Of a stretch of DNA of 64,000 nt, positions 1 to 10,439 are shown piece by piece. Within the stretch, counting starts at the first letter, position 1; each line of letters opens with the position of its first letter. Under the pieces are notes generated by a model. The model searched no databases. It was given only the letters and a program-made list of their open reading frames with translations, and was not told the origin of the DNA. Origin of the DNA: Odiellus spinosus (Eukaryota; Arthropoda; Arachnida; Opiliones; Phalangiidae); the NCBI GenBank assembly GCA_963920705.1, contig OY987228.1:1795613-1859612 (forward strand). The letters run 5' to 3'. The translations under genes were made by a program, and so were the position numbers.

Positions 1-145
1 ATACGTTTATTAATGAACGTTAAGGGGTCATCCGCACATAATTCATTTCGTAACTTTTATATGGAGCCCCGTACGACAAAACGTCATAGAACATTTTCGT
101 CTTAAAATGACCCATAGAACTGTGAAAACCGCAAAAAAATCCGTC
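1..145 (-). repeat. A-repeat, half of a pair cut by the window edge
   Basis: This is one half of an inverted-repeat module that recurs as head-to-head pairs at 29821-30178, 31647-32145, 44771-45268 and 46740-47245. Its landmarks are cgttaaggggtcatccgcac and ccgtacgacaaaacgtcata. The partner half would lie left of the window. No coding content is seen. Every copy sits beside the 5' end of a C3orf38-like gene or next to the 1.47-kb spacer, so it marks rearrangement junctions in this locus. Confidence 0.75.
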
Positions 146-604
146 CGGAGAGAAAAATGATAGGTTCGCTAGTTTCAACAATTATTGACAGAAAATTTGT
201 AATTCTCAAAGGCTCGGAATTAATTTGTAAATTATCCGTACATACTTAGATGTGGTTAAAAAATCAGGAAGCTGGAGCGTAAATTTAAAACTTTAGACAA
301 GAATTTGTATCTCGCCACGACTTTTCTCCCCTACATTTTAGTGCTTTTTAGCTTTTTTTTTTGGGAGTTTCAATTTCCCATTTATTCTCTCAAACCGGGG
401 CTTCTATAGTCACGCCGAAGCGCGTGATCGAGGAGGCTATGGCCTTGACATAAAGCGCGCGAAACCTCGACAATTTCATTTCTCGACGGGGTTCACATCA
501 CGTGATTTCCCATAATTTGTAAAAACGTTTTTGAATATTGAGTTTAGCCTAATTATTTTGAAAACCACAATCGTTTAAACATTAACAAATTTTTGAGTGT
601 GACG
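146..604 (+). other. 5' flank of the C3orf38-like gene
   Basis: No ORF is supported here. The homologous flank is present upstream of every C3orf38-like copy (29276-29693, 32146-32642, 44274-44700, 47246-47734) and has a CpG-bearing stretch around 410-500. The left-arm copy lacks about 12 bp (near 413) that the other copies keep. Similarity to the right arm begins at 201, which is the outer limit of the palindrome. The region probably includes the promoter, but no clear TATA box was identified. Confidence 0.5.
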
Positions 605-2439
605 ATGGATGCTGAAATTATAACGTTTTTACGTAAACTTTCTTTTGAGGATTTAAACTCACTCACCTTTACAACTACCAAGGGATTGGTCAAACCACGG
701 AACAAAGAAGGTACATTACTATTACTAGTTTACTACTTTAATTAATTTAATTAATAATTTTCGACAATGAGAAAATTAAATCACAATCACGGAATTCCAT
801 TACGTTTTGTTACGTTCACCAGCATTGACAATGCCAAATCATTGAGGGATTCTTATACAGATGCCATACAAGCCATAGTTATGTTTTCCGAGGATCCTTC
901 AATTCTTTTAAGAAGCAGGAAAATCAAAAGGGAGCTGCTCTTTCAATATCTTCTGGATTCTGGAGTACAGGTTTCGGTGAATGGTACTAAAACAGACTAC
1001 ATTGATGCCTGCCTTAGGTTTTGGGGAAATGCTGTAAGTTTCTCATGGCCTAAGTTTCTTTTAAAATAATTAATGAAATTAATCTTTCAAGGACGCGATG
1101 CGGGAACAATTGCGAGAAAATGTAGCCCAATTTCAAGTTCAAGCTTACAATATACAAGCTAATCGCAATCCAGTTCCTCAAGAATGTCAGCCGAGTTACG
1201 AAATGAACTTTTTAAATCCCATCATTACCTATCCAAACCAAAAATCTCTTCCACCTCCTTTTGTACAACAAATAGTACAAATGCCAAATACTGAACTACA
1301 TAATCAGGTCCCAATTTTTTATCGACAACATCAAGGGGCCCCTGTACCGATCACAGAAATCATAGAAGAGCCAAATCATCCTCAAGAACTTGGAACCTAT
1401 TTTGTCAACTGGCTTTACAAAACATTGAACGGAGATTCCCCCAATTTCCCAAATCCTTCTTTAGTACCAGAAAGTTTTTGGCCTGATTGCACCATCGAAG
1501 TTTACATGGAAGGAAACGATCACGACTCTAAATACGCTTGCATCCAAGGAGCCAACAATATTTTGTTGTTTTTCAAGTGTGTTTTGAACAGTAATCGACT
1601 CTATGTGGTTCCCGAAATGGAATCTATTGAAACAAACCACAATAGTCACGGTGTAGTCAAAATTACGGTCAAAGGAATTATGCATCAAATACCAAATGTA
1701 GCTGGTAGGTTACTCCTCAATCTTTGATATTAGTATACCAGGGTTTGTACAAACATATAAAACATAGAAAACCTGGAAATATGTTACAAAAACTGATGAC
1801 ACTCAAAACTGAGAAAAGGGAAGATTTTGTAGCTTCTAAAAACAGAACTCTCAATTTTGTTTATTTGAAGCCCAATTTTCTATATTCTTAACATTTTTTA
1901 TTTTAAAAATATACACAGGAAAATTTAAGAAAAGTAAAATGTCTGGAAATGCATTGTCGAAATTCATGTACAAACCCTGAATCTTACCTAAACCAATTGA
2001 GTTTTTAAAGGGATAATGAAGATGACAAACATGTTATTCTCATCGCTTAAGAGCGTTAAAAATTAAAATAGGCATAAAAGATAAAATTCACCAGAGGCTT
2101 CTACTACATTATAGTTAATTTAAAATTACTTTAAACAAAGTTGTGAAACGTAAAGAAATCATTTATACATATTTTAACGCTTCTATTGGATTAAAAATAA
2201 CTTTGTACTCGTCTTCATTATCCCTTTAATCCTATCCCTTTTTTTTGTAAATAGATAATAATGTTTGTTTATTGATTTATTTAGGACTATTCGAACAAGT
2301 TTTCCTTCTTATCAGAGACCCAGCAGTAGCGACTGAAGTTAGGAAAATCAGAAACACAATGTTGAGAATGAAGCTTAATTGTCCTCTTCAAGATTTTCTT
2401 CAGTGTCAAGAAGCTTTCATAAATATGATATTCAACTAG
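605..2439 (+). CDS. C3orf38: C3orf38-like protein (DUF4518 family), spliced, copy 1
   Basis: Four exons fit GT-AG rules and phases: 605-710, 861-1033, 1092-1704, 2285-2439, giving a protein of about 348 residues. The exon 1-2 join removes the first part of the open frame that begins at 767, and gives a continuous match to the N-terminal part of animal C3orf38. The match continues through LLRSRKIKRELLFQYL in exon 2, an NTF2-like middle (LGTYFVNWLY) in exon 3, and SHGVV...GLFEQVFLLIR across the exon 3-4 join. The human protein is poorly characterised, so no function is asserted. This copy has no defect. Because its introns are intact it was duplicated as DNA rather than retrocopied. It lies at the outer end of the left palindrome arm. 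Confidence 0.85.
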
Positions 2440-3575
2440 TCTGCGCGTTTGTTTTTAAATTTCAAATTTTAATTGAAAAATGTGGCGTCCCCAAAAAAAA
2501 TAATCAATTTTATGGAAATGAACAAGAAAATTGAAAAAGGTTTATTCTTAATAAAAAAATATAAAAAACATGTACATTCCAAAAAAAACAGTGAGTTTAA
2601 AATATCATTTTCTAATTCTCGTTGATCTTCGAGTTACAATCACTTTGGTTTCTGAAGGTTCTTCGGTCAGAGCCACTCTGCTCCTGAACGGTCCCTGTGC
2701 TTCCCTGCATTTTTCCCCTCTCCCCCTTCAAAAAACGCTCTTATAATGTGGCGGTATCTTTTATCGGCACAATTGAAGGAACTAAAAAAAATCACTACCA
2801 TAAATTTCTCTTAGGGGAGAGTCTGTTTTTTCTTTCCCATCTATTTCAAAAAATCTCCCAAGAATGAAATGGTCAATTCATTACAGCGTATGAATGCCAT
2901 ATATTGGTATAGTTAGTAATCATACAATTTGTATTTTAATTTTTTTAGCAACGCGCGTGTATTTTATTAAAAAGAGCAACATTATTTATCTTTATTAAAA
3001 TAAATAAGGACAATTTTAATAAAAAGATAATATTTTTTGGTTACCGCTAGGGGCTAGTTTATTTACGTCACACATTTGAAAATTTGACGTGTGAAAACTA
3101 GAGTTACTCACGGACTTTCAATTTAGATTGAAAGTCCGTGAGTAACTATTGCGCTAAGTTCCATAGTTACATTGTTTATATATGCTATATAACAGTTTGA
3201 ATAGGTGGGATGCTGTTTATGATTCATAAATTTAAAAATAAAATTCTTCTTACCAGGCGTTTACACGGTCTCATCGGTCAAAACTTTTAAAACTTAGTAA
3301 AAATGATCATGAATATTTGTATCACAGCGGAGGGAGGGGGGCGAGGGCAACCATATAAAATAATAAACTCGTTAATCTGCCCCCTTTTAAGTAAGCAAAA
3401 AGAATCCAAAAGTAAATTTATTTATATTTTATTAATTTCTTCCTGACTACAAAAAAAGTATAGTTACGAAGTTGTAATTTTTTAAACCTAGTCAAATCAT
3501 GGAAGAACCGGATTTCGTTACTCCATGGTCAAATTGTTAGGTTTTGTAGCTATCTCACGGAATAGTTTAAAGACA
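2440..3575. other. Non-coding spacer, left arm
   Basis: No gene is supported. The stretch holds the 3' flank of the C3orf38-like gene, pyrimidine-rich DNA near 2690-2730, AT-rich repeats near 2950-3030 and the hairpin at 3102-3147. The same sequence recurs at 26307-27440 and 49570-50689 with only small indels, so it belongs to the amplified unit. Confidence 0.6.
3102..3147. repeat. 46-bp perfect hairpin, left arm
   Basis: The arms are agttactcacggactttcaa and its reverse complement, separated by a few A/T-rich bases around TTTAGA. Copies at 26732-26777 and 50216-50261 keep the arms unchanged. A weaker dyad (tcacac...gtgtga) lies just upstream at about 3068-3094. The hairpin could be a foldback transposon footprint or a cruciform-forming site; the sequence does not say which. 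Confidence 0.8.
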
Positions 3576-4820
3576 TCACAATCGTGTGGAGCGAAAACAA
3601 TTATAAATATAATTCGTTTGATGTATTATTAATCTTCGGGGTTTTGAAAAATCAAATTCTATTCCTAAGAAGTACTTAATTTCTCCTAAATCCGTAACGT
3701 CAAATGATTTTATTAATAATTCGAATATCTTCTTCATTGTTATTATATATCGCGAAAGTATCAATATATCATCAACGTAAACAATGACTATTGCTGACCA
3801 TCCTAATCTGTACACGCAGTTACATCCTTTAAGTCTTGATAAACCGAGTTGTCCGAATGTTTTTTCTAGTTCATTGAACCATTCACGACCACTTTGCTTA
3901 AGTCCATATAACGCCCTTTTCAATTTCCAAATATAGTTTTCTTTGCCAGGTATGACGAATCCTTCTGGTTGCGCTAAATATATATTTTCTGACAACTTTC
4001 CATACAAATAGGCGCATTTTATATCGAGATGTTTGTGAGTCCATCCGAAACAGACTACGAAAATGTATAATAATATACTGATTTTTGTGAAATTAACTAC
4101 CGGGGCATAGGTTTGATAATAATCAATTCCATATTTTTGAGCGAATCCCTGAGCTACTAAACGAGCTTTGTATTTACTAATTTCACCATTTGCTTTCTTC
4201 TTTATAGTGTATACCCATTTACATCCTATAATTTTCTTCGCTTCTGATTTGGGTTTATTATCATAAACGTCTCTTTCTTTTATAGTTTTCAATTCTTCCT
4301 TCATAGTAGTTTCCCATTTTTCACAATCTTTGCAACTCATAGCTTCTTGATACGTAAGTGGTATTTCCACACAATTTGCTTCGATATTATTTCTTGTTTT
4401 CGCCGTTGGTTTAAAAGAAAATTGTTTACTCTCAAATGGTTCACCTTTACTTTTGAATAATTTCTGAATATCGTTAAGTGATCTTAAAGGTTTCTTTCCA
4501 TAATAATAATATACATCGGTTCTTGATCCGGTTTTTCTAGGAACTTCTTTTCTCGTTAAATTTAGGGGTAAGATAATACTATTGTCCGTCGCTTTTGCAG
4601 GTTTTTCGAAGGTAACATATTCATCATCGTCACCTTCCATTTCGGTTACTTCTTCTATTGCTTCTAGTGGAGTTTTAACTTTTATACCTTCCGATTCTAC
4701 TAATCTGTCTACTTTCTTCGGAACAACCTCTCTTGACGTTACTTCTTTACTTCCATTAGAATAATCGCTTTGCCATTCTTCATTATAGAAATATACAAAT
4801 TCTTCGTCCTTTGTCGTGTC
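3576..4820 (-). pseudogene. Copia reverse transcriptase fragment, left arm
   Basis: This is Ty1/copia-type reverse transcriptase: W-E-x-A-M-like start (EKWETTMKEEL), GCKWVYTIKKK, KARLVAQGF, the LDIKCAYLYG block and the catalytic IVYVDDILIL box are all visible. The frame is the same as the integrase part but separated from it by an in-frame TAA at 4821-4823. The fragment stops shortly after FLGIEF; RNase H, the gag region and both LTRs are missing. Relative to the two other copies it lacks 21 bp near 4638. It is a dead fragment carried along with the arm. Confidence 0.9.
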
Positions 4821-5610
4821 TTATTCATGAATACCCAGTTTATTTTCATTAAATTTTACATGTTTCGTTTCTATAACTTTTCTTTCATTTGTGAGCCAAA
4901 TTCTATATCCTCTTGTATTCATTGCGTAACCAACTAATATACCGAGTTTAGACCTCCTTTGTAGTTTGTTACGATATATCTTCGGTATCAATAAGAACGC
5001 TAAACATCCGTAAACTTTTAAATGTTGTACCGATGGTTTTCTATTTAGCCATAATTCTTCTGGTACTTTTCGTTTGGTTTTTGAGTGAGGTAATCGGTTA
5101 GTTAAATGTGTGAAGGCCATTAATGCTTCACCCCAGAGTTCCTGGGGTAACTTGGCTTCAATCAGCATAGCGCGTACTCCGTCCATCAGTGTACGATTTG
5201 AACGTTCAGCGATTCTGTTCATCTCAGGTGTATATACATTTGTTCGTTCCATTTTTATACCTTCTTTCACATAGTTTCTTAAATTCATTTGAACAGTATT
5301 CCATTCCGTTGTCTGTTCTTAATCGCTTCAGTTTACTTCCAGATTGTCTCTCTGCCCACGCTTTATATATTTGAAATTTCATCATCGCTTCACTTTTCTT
5401 TTCCATCGTATAAACCATCGTTTTTCTGGTATGATCATCAATAAAACGTATAAAGTAGCTGGCACCACCTTGAGATTGTTTGGGTGCGGGTCCCCATACG
5501 TCGCTATGTACCAAGTCTAAAATATTGTTACTCGTTATTTTTTCAATTTCTCTCGATGGTTCTTTAGTTGCTTTTGCTAGTTTACAAGATACGCAAATAT
5601 CCATTAGTAG
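4821..5610 (-). pseudogene. Copia integrase fragment, left arm
   Basis: The core has the three acidic positions of a retroviral-type integrase: D in LDLVHSDVWGP, D in LRTDNGMEY and E in RIAERSNRTL. The zinc-finger histidines are gone; only CVSCK remains at the truncated start. A frameshift near 5224-5288 splits the domain into two overlapping frames, and the same shift is present in the right arm and third copies. The 5' end abuts the CRE/GC-box array at 5640-5960. Confidence 0.88.
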
Positions 5611-5639
5611 TTTATTCCTGTACAACAAAAAGGGGGAAA

Positions 5640-5960
5640 ACACTTTTATCTTTCCACCCCCCCTCCAAAACAACCAATGACGTCATCAAATCAACAAATT
5701 AGCATCATCCCCGCCCTTAAAAACAACAAATGACGTCATCCGTCAACAATACTCGCGTCATCCCCGCCCCCAAAGGCTACAGATTTACCTAATTAGCCCC
5801 GCCCCCAAAATCAACAAACAACGCATCCGTCAACAGCGCATCCGTCAATAAACAGCTCATCCATCAACAAATGACCTCATCCGTCAACAAATTGGCCTAA
5901 TTAACCCCGATAGTCTGACCCGGCCTAACCCTCGGTCGAAAAACCCATTTTCAAGGAGGA
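5640..5960. promoter_or_regulatory. CRE, GC-box and iteron array, left arm
   Basis: Within about 300 bp there are two perfect TGACGTCA palindromes (5678-5685, 5731-5738), three GC boxes (ccccgccc or ccccgccccc near 5709, 5764 and 5795) and several repeats of catccgtcaa. This combination is typical of strong promoters or viral origins and stands out against AT-rich surroundings. It lies upstream of the membrane-protein gene at 6163. Copies are at about 23935-24225 and 52775-53070. Whether it acts as promoter, enhancer or origin is inference. Confidence 0.6.
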
Positions 5961-6162
5961 CTGACACAAATTTTAATTTTTCCGTCCCTGCTCCTTTATT
6001 TTTCCAAAAATGACAAAAGTTTTAACATTATATCGGTAGAATTATAGGCTCATATCAACGTCATTCCGACGTCATTTTTAATACATCACGTGACTTTAAA
6101 GATATCAAACAAAACACCCTTCAGTTAAACGTCATTTAAACTCGGAAATCCAAACTTTGAAG

Positions 6163-6417
6163 ATGTTGGATCTTGAATCGTTTTTAACTTTTACTCTCGA
6201 TATCTGGATCGACTATTGGTTATTGTTAACTGGGATTTTCATTGTACTGCTTCTTCAAATTCCACCAAATTGGCTGGTCGCTCTAGTCCTTATATTTTTG
6301 TTACCCATAACATTGTTTTTAGTTCCTGTAAAAATCTCAGAGTATTTTTATAGAGAAAGTCAGTTTTATTATTTTTCATGCCTCAGGAAATATGGAAAAT
6401 TAAATGAAAAGCAATAA
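6163..6417 (+). CDS. Small multi-pass membrane protein, internally deleted
   Basis: The ATG at 6163 opens MLDLESFLTFTLDIW, then hydrophobic segments (LLLTGIFIVLLLQI, WLVALVLIFLLPI). Compared with the right-arm and third copies (121 aa) this copy has an in-frame 111-bp deletion at about 6309, removing 37 residues including a third hydrophobic stretch; the tail KISEYFYRES and KLNEKQ is kept. The stop overlaps an AATAAA signal and the gene converges with the one at 6445. I do not recognise the family. A membrane role is inferred from hydrophobicity alone. Confidence 0.55.
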   Translation: MLDLESFLTFTLDIWIDYWLLLTGIFIVLLLQIPPNWLVALVLIFLLPITLFLVPVKISEYFYRESQFYYFSCLRKYGKLNEKQ

Positions 6418-6444
6418 ATTGTTTTGTTTAACATATTTGTATTT

Positions 6445-6908
6445 TTATTCACAATTTAAAACACACCACATTTCATTGTTAATAGTATCTTCAGCTTTAA
6501 ACTTAACAAAATAACGCTCATCTAGGCTTTTAAAGGCCGCATCTTGAAACTCTTGACATTCTTCGTTGGAGTTATATTTGTGAATTCTCACTTTTTTACT
6601 TTTTCTTGATATATTGCGATTTCCATTGTCTCGCGAACAAAACCGATGGAACGCGGTAAAAGTTAGATTAATTGTCAAAGATATTTCAATGATAATATTT
6701 GGCAGACGCGAATTCTTCAGCATTTTAAGACACACAAGTTTTTCAATTATATTTTGAAAAGGTTCACCATATTGCTCGCGTTTATGATCAATCTCCAGGA
6801 GATAAAGCGTCCCTAAACGCGACACTTTAATTTTTAGATTGCCTTTTACATATTCTAAACCCCACAGTTATACGTAGAGCACACGGATGTAAATTTATCC
6901 CTTGACAT
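6445..6908 (-). CDS. Unknown cysteine-containing protein with a frame switch, left arm
   Basis: The downstream frame is open from about 6867 to 6445 and ends NNEMWCVLNCE; it has no ATG at its start. An ATG at 6908 opens a short upstream frame (MSRDKFTSVCS) that would join it only through a one-base shift at the GGGG run 6860-6863 (as read on -). All three copies (also 22840-23303 and 53690-54153) carry the same arrangement, so either the shift is ancestral, it is translated by frameshifting, or an unseen 5' exon splices to the AG near 6855. No family is recognised. It converges on the membrane-protein gene. Confidence 0.5.
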
Positions 6909-7101
6909 TTGTGAAAGAGAGATATAAGGTTAGATATGTGATTCGGAAAGGATTAAAAGGATGCTCAAGTTAAAATAAGCGTTGAAAAGGAAAGATTAAT
7001 TAATGTTAGTAAGGAAATTGAAGGATAAAATAAGAGAGGAATGAAATGGGAAGGATGGGCAAAATAAAATAATAGAAAGAAGGAAAGGGATTATCCAAAG
7101 A

Positions 7102-7447
7102 CTAATCTTTGGGATAGCGGCAGCAGTGATAATTCACTTTATTCTCCCTTTCAAAAACGCTACACGCTTTCATATATCGATTTTCAGGGGGGCAAAACTG
7201 TTTACAGTTGACACAAATATCATTTAACGGTAAATATTCTAAGGGTGGAAAGGATATTTGTGTCAATAGAACATTTTCCCGCTGAAGATATACGGCTTCT
7301 TTAAAGACAGCACGTGGGGTTAAGGCAGAAATGAGTAATTTGATCTACTGTAAGACACACAGCATAAGTTATGTCGCACGAAGGACACTGGGGAATTTCA
7401 TTCCTTTTTATGATTTTTTCCGCGGTAATTGCGTCTCAGATGGAAAT
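7102..7447 (-). pseudogene. Cysteine-rich zinc-ribbon-like exon, broken, left arm
   Basis: The exon follows a tatatag acceptor and carries CPSC...FCLNPTC and CVNCKQFC metal-binding-like pairs. It is related to the last exon of the gene at 8189-9410, which also begins after an AG with the same phase and has CSFC...YCMNPEC. In this copy the poly-A tract near 7424-7429 (T on +) is 6 long and shifts the frame, and two bases are missing near 7302. The third copy (7 A) is the only open one. The first exon was not found. Confidence 0.6.
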
Positions 7448-7499
7448 CTATATAAAAAATCAAAATATACTCAATTTTATTAAAATGGCAAGGTTTTTC

Positions 7500-7997
7500 T
7501 TTCTATTTAACATGTAATCTAACTATACTTAAAATATTTAAAGAGCGTTTCAAAACTCGGGTTTATATAAAAAGTATATATTGTTCTAAAAAGTTAATTA
7601 CTTTTTTACAAGGGCGTGTATCATATTGAAAATATTAGATCCTCTAGGGCATAAATATATTCAACTTATTTTACTATAAAAGTATTCAAGGCTTTAAGTA
7701 AAGAGTTTCTTATATGATAATTAAACCAAGTTGGGAAATGTTTAATATAGTTATTTAACATGTAATCTAACTATACTTAAAATATTTAAAGAGCGTTTCA
7801 AAACTCGGGTTTATATAAAAAATATATATTGCCCTAAAAAGTTAATTACTTTTTTACAAGGGCGTGTATCATATTGAAAATATTAGATCCTCTAGGGCAT
7901 AAATATATTCAACTTATTTTACTATAAAAGTATTCAAGGCATTAAGTAAAGAGTTTCTTATATGATAATTAAACTAAGTTGGGAAATGTTTAATATA
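7500..7997. repeat. Tandem duplication, 2 x about 246 bp, left arm
   Basis: Two direct copies begin at about 7505 and 7751, each containing acatgtaatctaactatact, gagcgtttcaaaactcgggt and tcctctagggcataaatata. They differ at a few positions. The pair fills the space between two divergent genes (7447 leftward, 8189 rightward) and recurs at 21745-22245 and 54750-55247, so it may carry duplicated promoter or enhancer DNA. Confidence 0.85.
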
Positions 7998-8100
7998 GTT
8001 AATATGCACGTGTTCATACATTAAAAAATGTATTTCTTAAGAAAAAACTCGAATATAACTATATAACTAGATAATATAAAATAACCTTGAGTTAATCTAG

Positions 8101-8107
8101 TATATAA
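8101..8107 (+). promoter_or_regulatory. TATA box of the 8189 gene
   Basis: A canonical tatataa lies 82 bases before the ATG at 8189, spaced as for a start site near 8130. The mirror copy lies at about 21634-21640 on the other strand. Confidence 0.6.
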
Positions 8108-8188
8108 AGCCGGCTAATTTCTACAAAATAATCATTCTATTCAACGAAAAGATTATATACGAATCAGTTATTTTAAAAATAATTGAAA

Positions 8189-9410
8189 ATGGGCCGTCAG
8201 GAGAATGTCGAACAAATGTAAGAATTTTACAATTTTATTTTCAAGTGTTATCCGAATTAAATTAACTATATAACGTAGTTGGGGGTACGAACAAGACTGG
8301 CCGGAGGGAGTACTAGCGGCTCACCAACAGGTTCTTATAGACATAGAGATGGAAGAAGAGATAGAGGCCGAACTTCAAAATGAAAATGCGGCATAAATAG
8401 CATAAACCGGATTTTAAAGGGAAACTGTTACATTTTTTTTTCTATTTGTTTTTAGGTTGGCAGCCGCTGTGGAAGAGGAGGATTTAGAGGAAAGGGAAAG
8501 GTATTTTGAAGATGAGGATCAAAACCCTCTTGATAATATCAGGTATTTATTGTTATTTTATGGTTTTTAAAGGTTTGGGGTCTTATAGGCTGTTATGGTG
8601 GGATTTTGTAGGATATACTCGGCGTAATATCTGCAAGCTTCCCTGGTACACTTTGCTTTACTAATTTTATGAATAGAACAGGGATTTGAAGCCCAATTTA
8701 ATTTGGGACAATCCCAACGGTTCAAATCGAAACATTCTATTTGAAACAGGTCTCCTATAATATGACTTTTTTCGTATCCTTTTACAAAAATTCGATCAAA
8801 GTTTTTAAACTTTGGGTCGGAACAATGCACGGCTAAACGTCCATAATCTAGCATACCATACTCCCACGCCACACCTATCAGCTGATTCTGTACATAGTGG
8901 TTTACACGACGTATTTTTGGGGATAAAGCTGTTTTCGGGTATGGGGCTCTATAACTAGCAAAATGTATGCTTTTAGTGCCCCATTTCTCGTCCCCAAGTT
9001 GTTCAAATTTATGTATTGACAGCTCTTTAACAATGTACGTTTGATCCAACTTACTGCGTCTGTTATTAAATACTTCCTTCCCTTGCATGAAAAGGGCGTC
9101 CACTACCAGGGATTTTTCCAATGAATCTAAAATTAGAAAAATTAACATTAAAATTTTGTTTCTTTGCAGATTTCCTGAAAATCCCACCTGCTCTTTCTGT
9201 CAATCGGTCGAATTAAACTACGAGATTCTTATCCGGATCTTTCCCTATTTAGTTTATTATTGTATGAATCCCGAATGCCGCTTTCACGAACTTCTTGTCG
9301 CAATGGTTATCCAGTCTCCCGGCGAGCCAATTTTTATCAATTTAAATGTTCTGTATAACGATAACGATTATAATCTCGCGATTACTATCCATTTTCCTTG
9401 GTACCTCTAA
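8189..9410 (+). CDS. Spliced acidic zinc-ribbon-like protein, left arm
   Basis: Phase-consistent exons are 8189-8217 (MGRQENVEQ), 8456-8542 (acidic, AAAVEEEDLEERERYFEDED) and 9170-9410, giving about 118 residues. The last exon has CSFC and, 22 residues on, YCMNPEC, a likely four-cysteine zinc site shared with the exon at 7102-7447. An alternative exon beginning at 8279 after gtag is also in phase but reaches a stop at 8394-8396, giving a short acidic product. The 626-bp last intron contains the opposite-strand gene's coding exon. Function is unknown; the acidic part plus zinc site would suit a protein-binding regulator, which is a guess. Confidence 0.65.
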
Positions 9411-10358
9411 ATTTATATACCCTATAACTATCCATCATCCTTTATAGCTTTTAGCTTTACCATTTAACTAAACATTTTATAGCTTTTAACTTTATTTTAA
9501 AATCACTAACTTTTTAATTAACTAACCATTAATGTTAGCTTTCACGTTTCTAAAATAACTTATTACCCATCTATCCCTTTATATCTATTTAACTAGGGTT
9601 TAATTCTATTTAATATGCATGCTGCTTTTTTTCCGTGACTCGTAGTTTAAATAAATCGACACCTCCCAGACTCTATCCTCATCTCCGGCCGCCATAAAAC
9701 ACGCTTGTCAGGAATTGGAACAAAACTAGCAAAGACAAGCCTTGCACCTCATAACACCTTCATCATTTAACGTCGCAGCTGTTGGGCACATTGACTCTAT
9801 CCCAAGCAAATATTCATGCGTGGTTAAACTTCAGAGAAATCACAATCTTAGTAAATTGATACTATAGTCTAATAAAATATACTTCTGTATACACTAGAAA
9901 TGGATTTCTGTCTATCCTAGTATAGTAAAATGGTCTTTTCTCTCACATGTATTGTATCTATACTAAAATAAACTAATGGCCTTTGTCTATGGTCTCTCTC
10001 TATCCTAGACTAGTAAAATGAACTTTCTCTAGCCTAGAATAGCAAATAAGCTTATGTTGATCCATTTGAGATCTCATGTACATTATATACTCTTGATAAT
10101 ACTACAATAAAAATATTTTTCTTACTCATTATGACTTTTATTTCATGTAATTTAAATTTCTATCATTTATTGATCTGCTTTTAAGTAACTATAACACTCT
10201 TGGTTGACGTACTAATACAACATTGGTCCGGATAAGGTTAGATCTAGAGTTATATTTATATTATTAATGCTATAGATAGCTTTAAAGGGCTCATAAAACT
10301 ATAACCGTAGAATATTTTCATAATGCAAAAACTGAAACTTACCAGCAGAAAAAGACAT
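8567..10358 (-). CDS. Spliced C/H/C-motif protein, left arm
   Basis: Exon 1 is only 16 nt (10358-10343, MSFS) followed by a GTAAGT donor; exon 2 is 9126-8567 after the acceptor ttctaattttag, and the phases agree, giving about 191 residues. Recognisable blocks are TYIVKELSIHKF, YRAPYPKTALS, IFVKGYEKS and CSIHKISKAKC. The same blocks occur in the single-exon ORF at 56513-56992 of the second element, so this is a conserved Maverick-associated family. The pattern suggests an RNase H-like fold to me, but the catalytic acids are not clear. A TATA box lies at 10458-10464. Confidence 0.7.
9411..10342. other. Intron DNA of the C/H/C-motif gene, left arm
   Basis: This is the large intron of the minus-strand gene beyond the neighbour's last exon. 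It contains near-repeats of tagctttaactttacc near 9450-9500 and several degenerate repeats of tctatcctagactagtaaaa between about 9890 and 10050. No RNA gene or ORF is supported. The mirror copy is 19423-20335. Confidence 0.6.
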
Positions 10359-10439
10359 GGTACTTCTTGTTGTTGTTTTGAGTGACGGTGAAAAAAGAAA
10401 ACTTTGAGTTGTAAGTTTAATCAAACTTTGGATATCTTT

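Noticed and set aside
767..860. Start of the C3orf38-like protein at MRKLNHN
   Set aside because: The exon 1 to exon 2 join at 710/861 gives the family match; 767-860 is intron by phase and by comparison with the family.
1461..1688. Antisense open frame MMHNSFDRNF and its copies
   Set aside because: Shadow of exon 3 of the C3orf38-like gene; it moves with every copy and has no features of its own.
8567..9187. Start of the C/H/C-motif protein at MGFSGNLQRN
   Set aside because: That stretch is intron and lies opposite the neighbour's acceptor; the tiny exon at 10358-10343 joins in phase at 9126.
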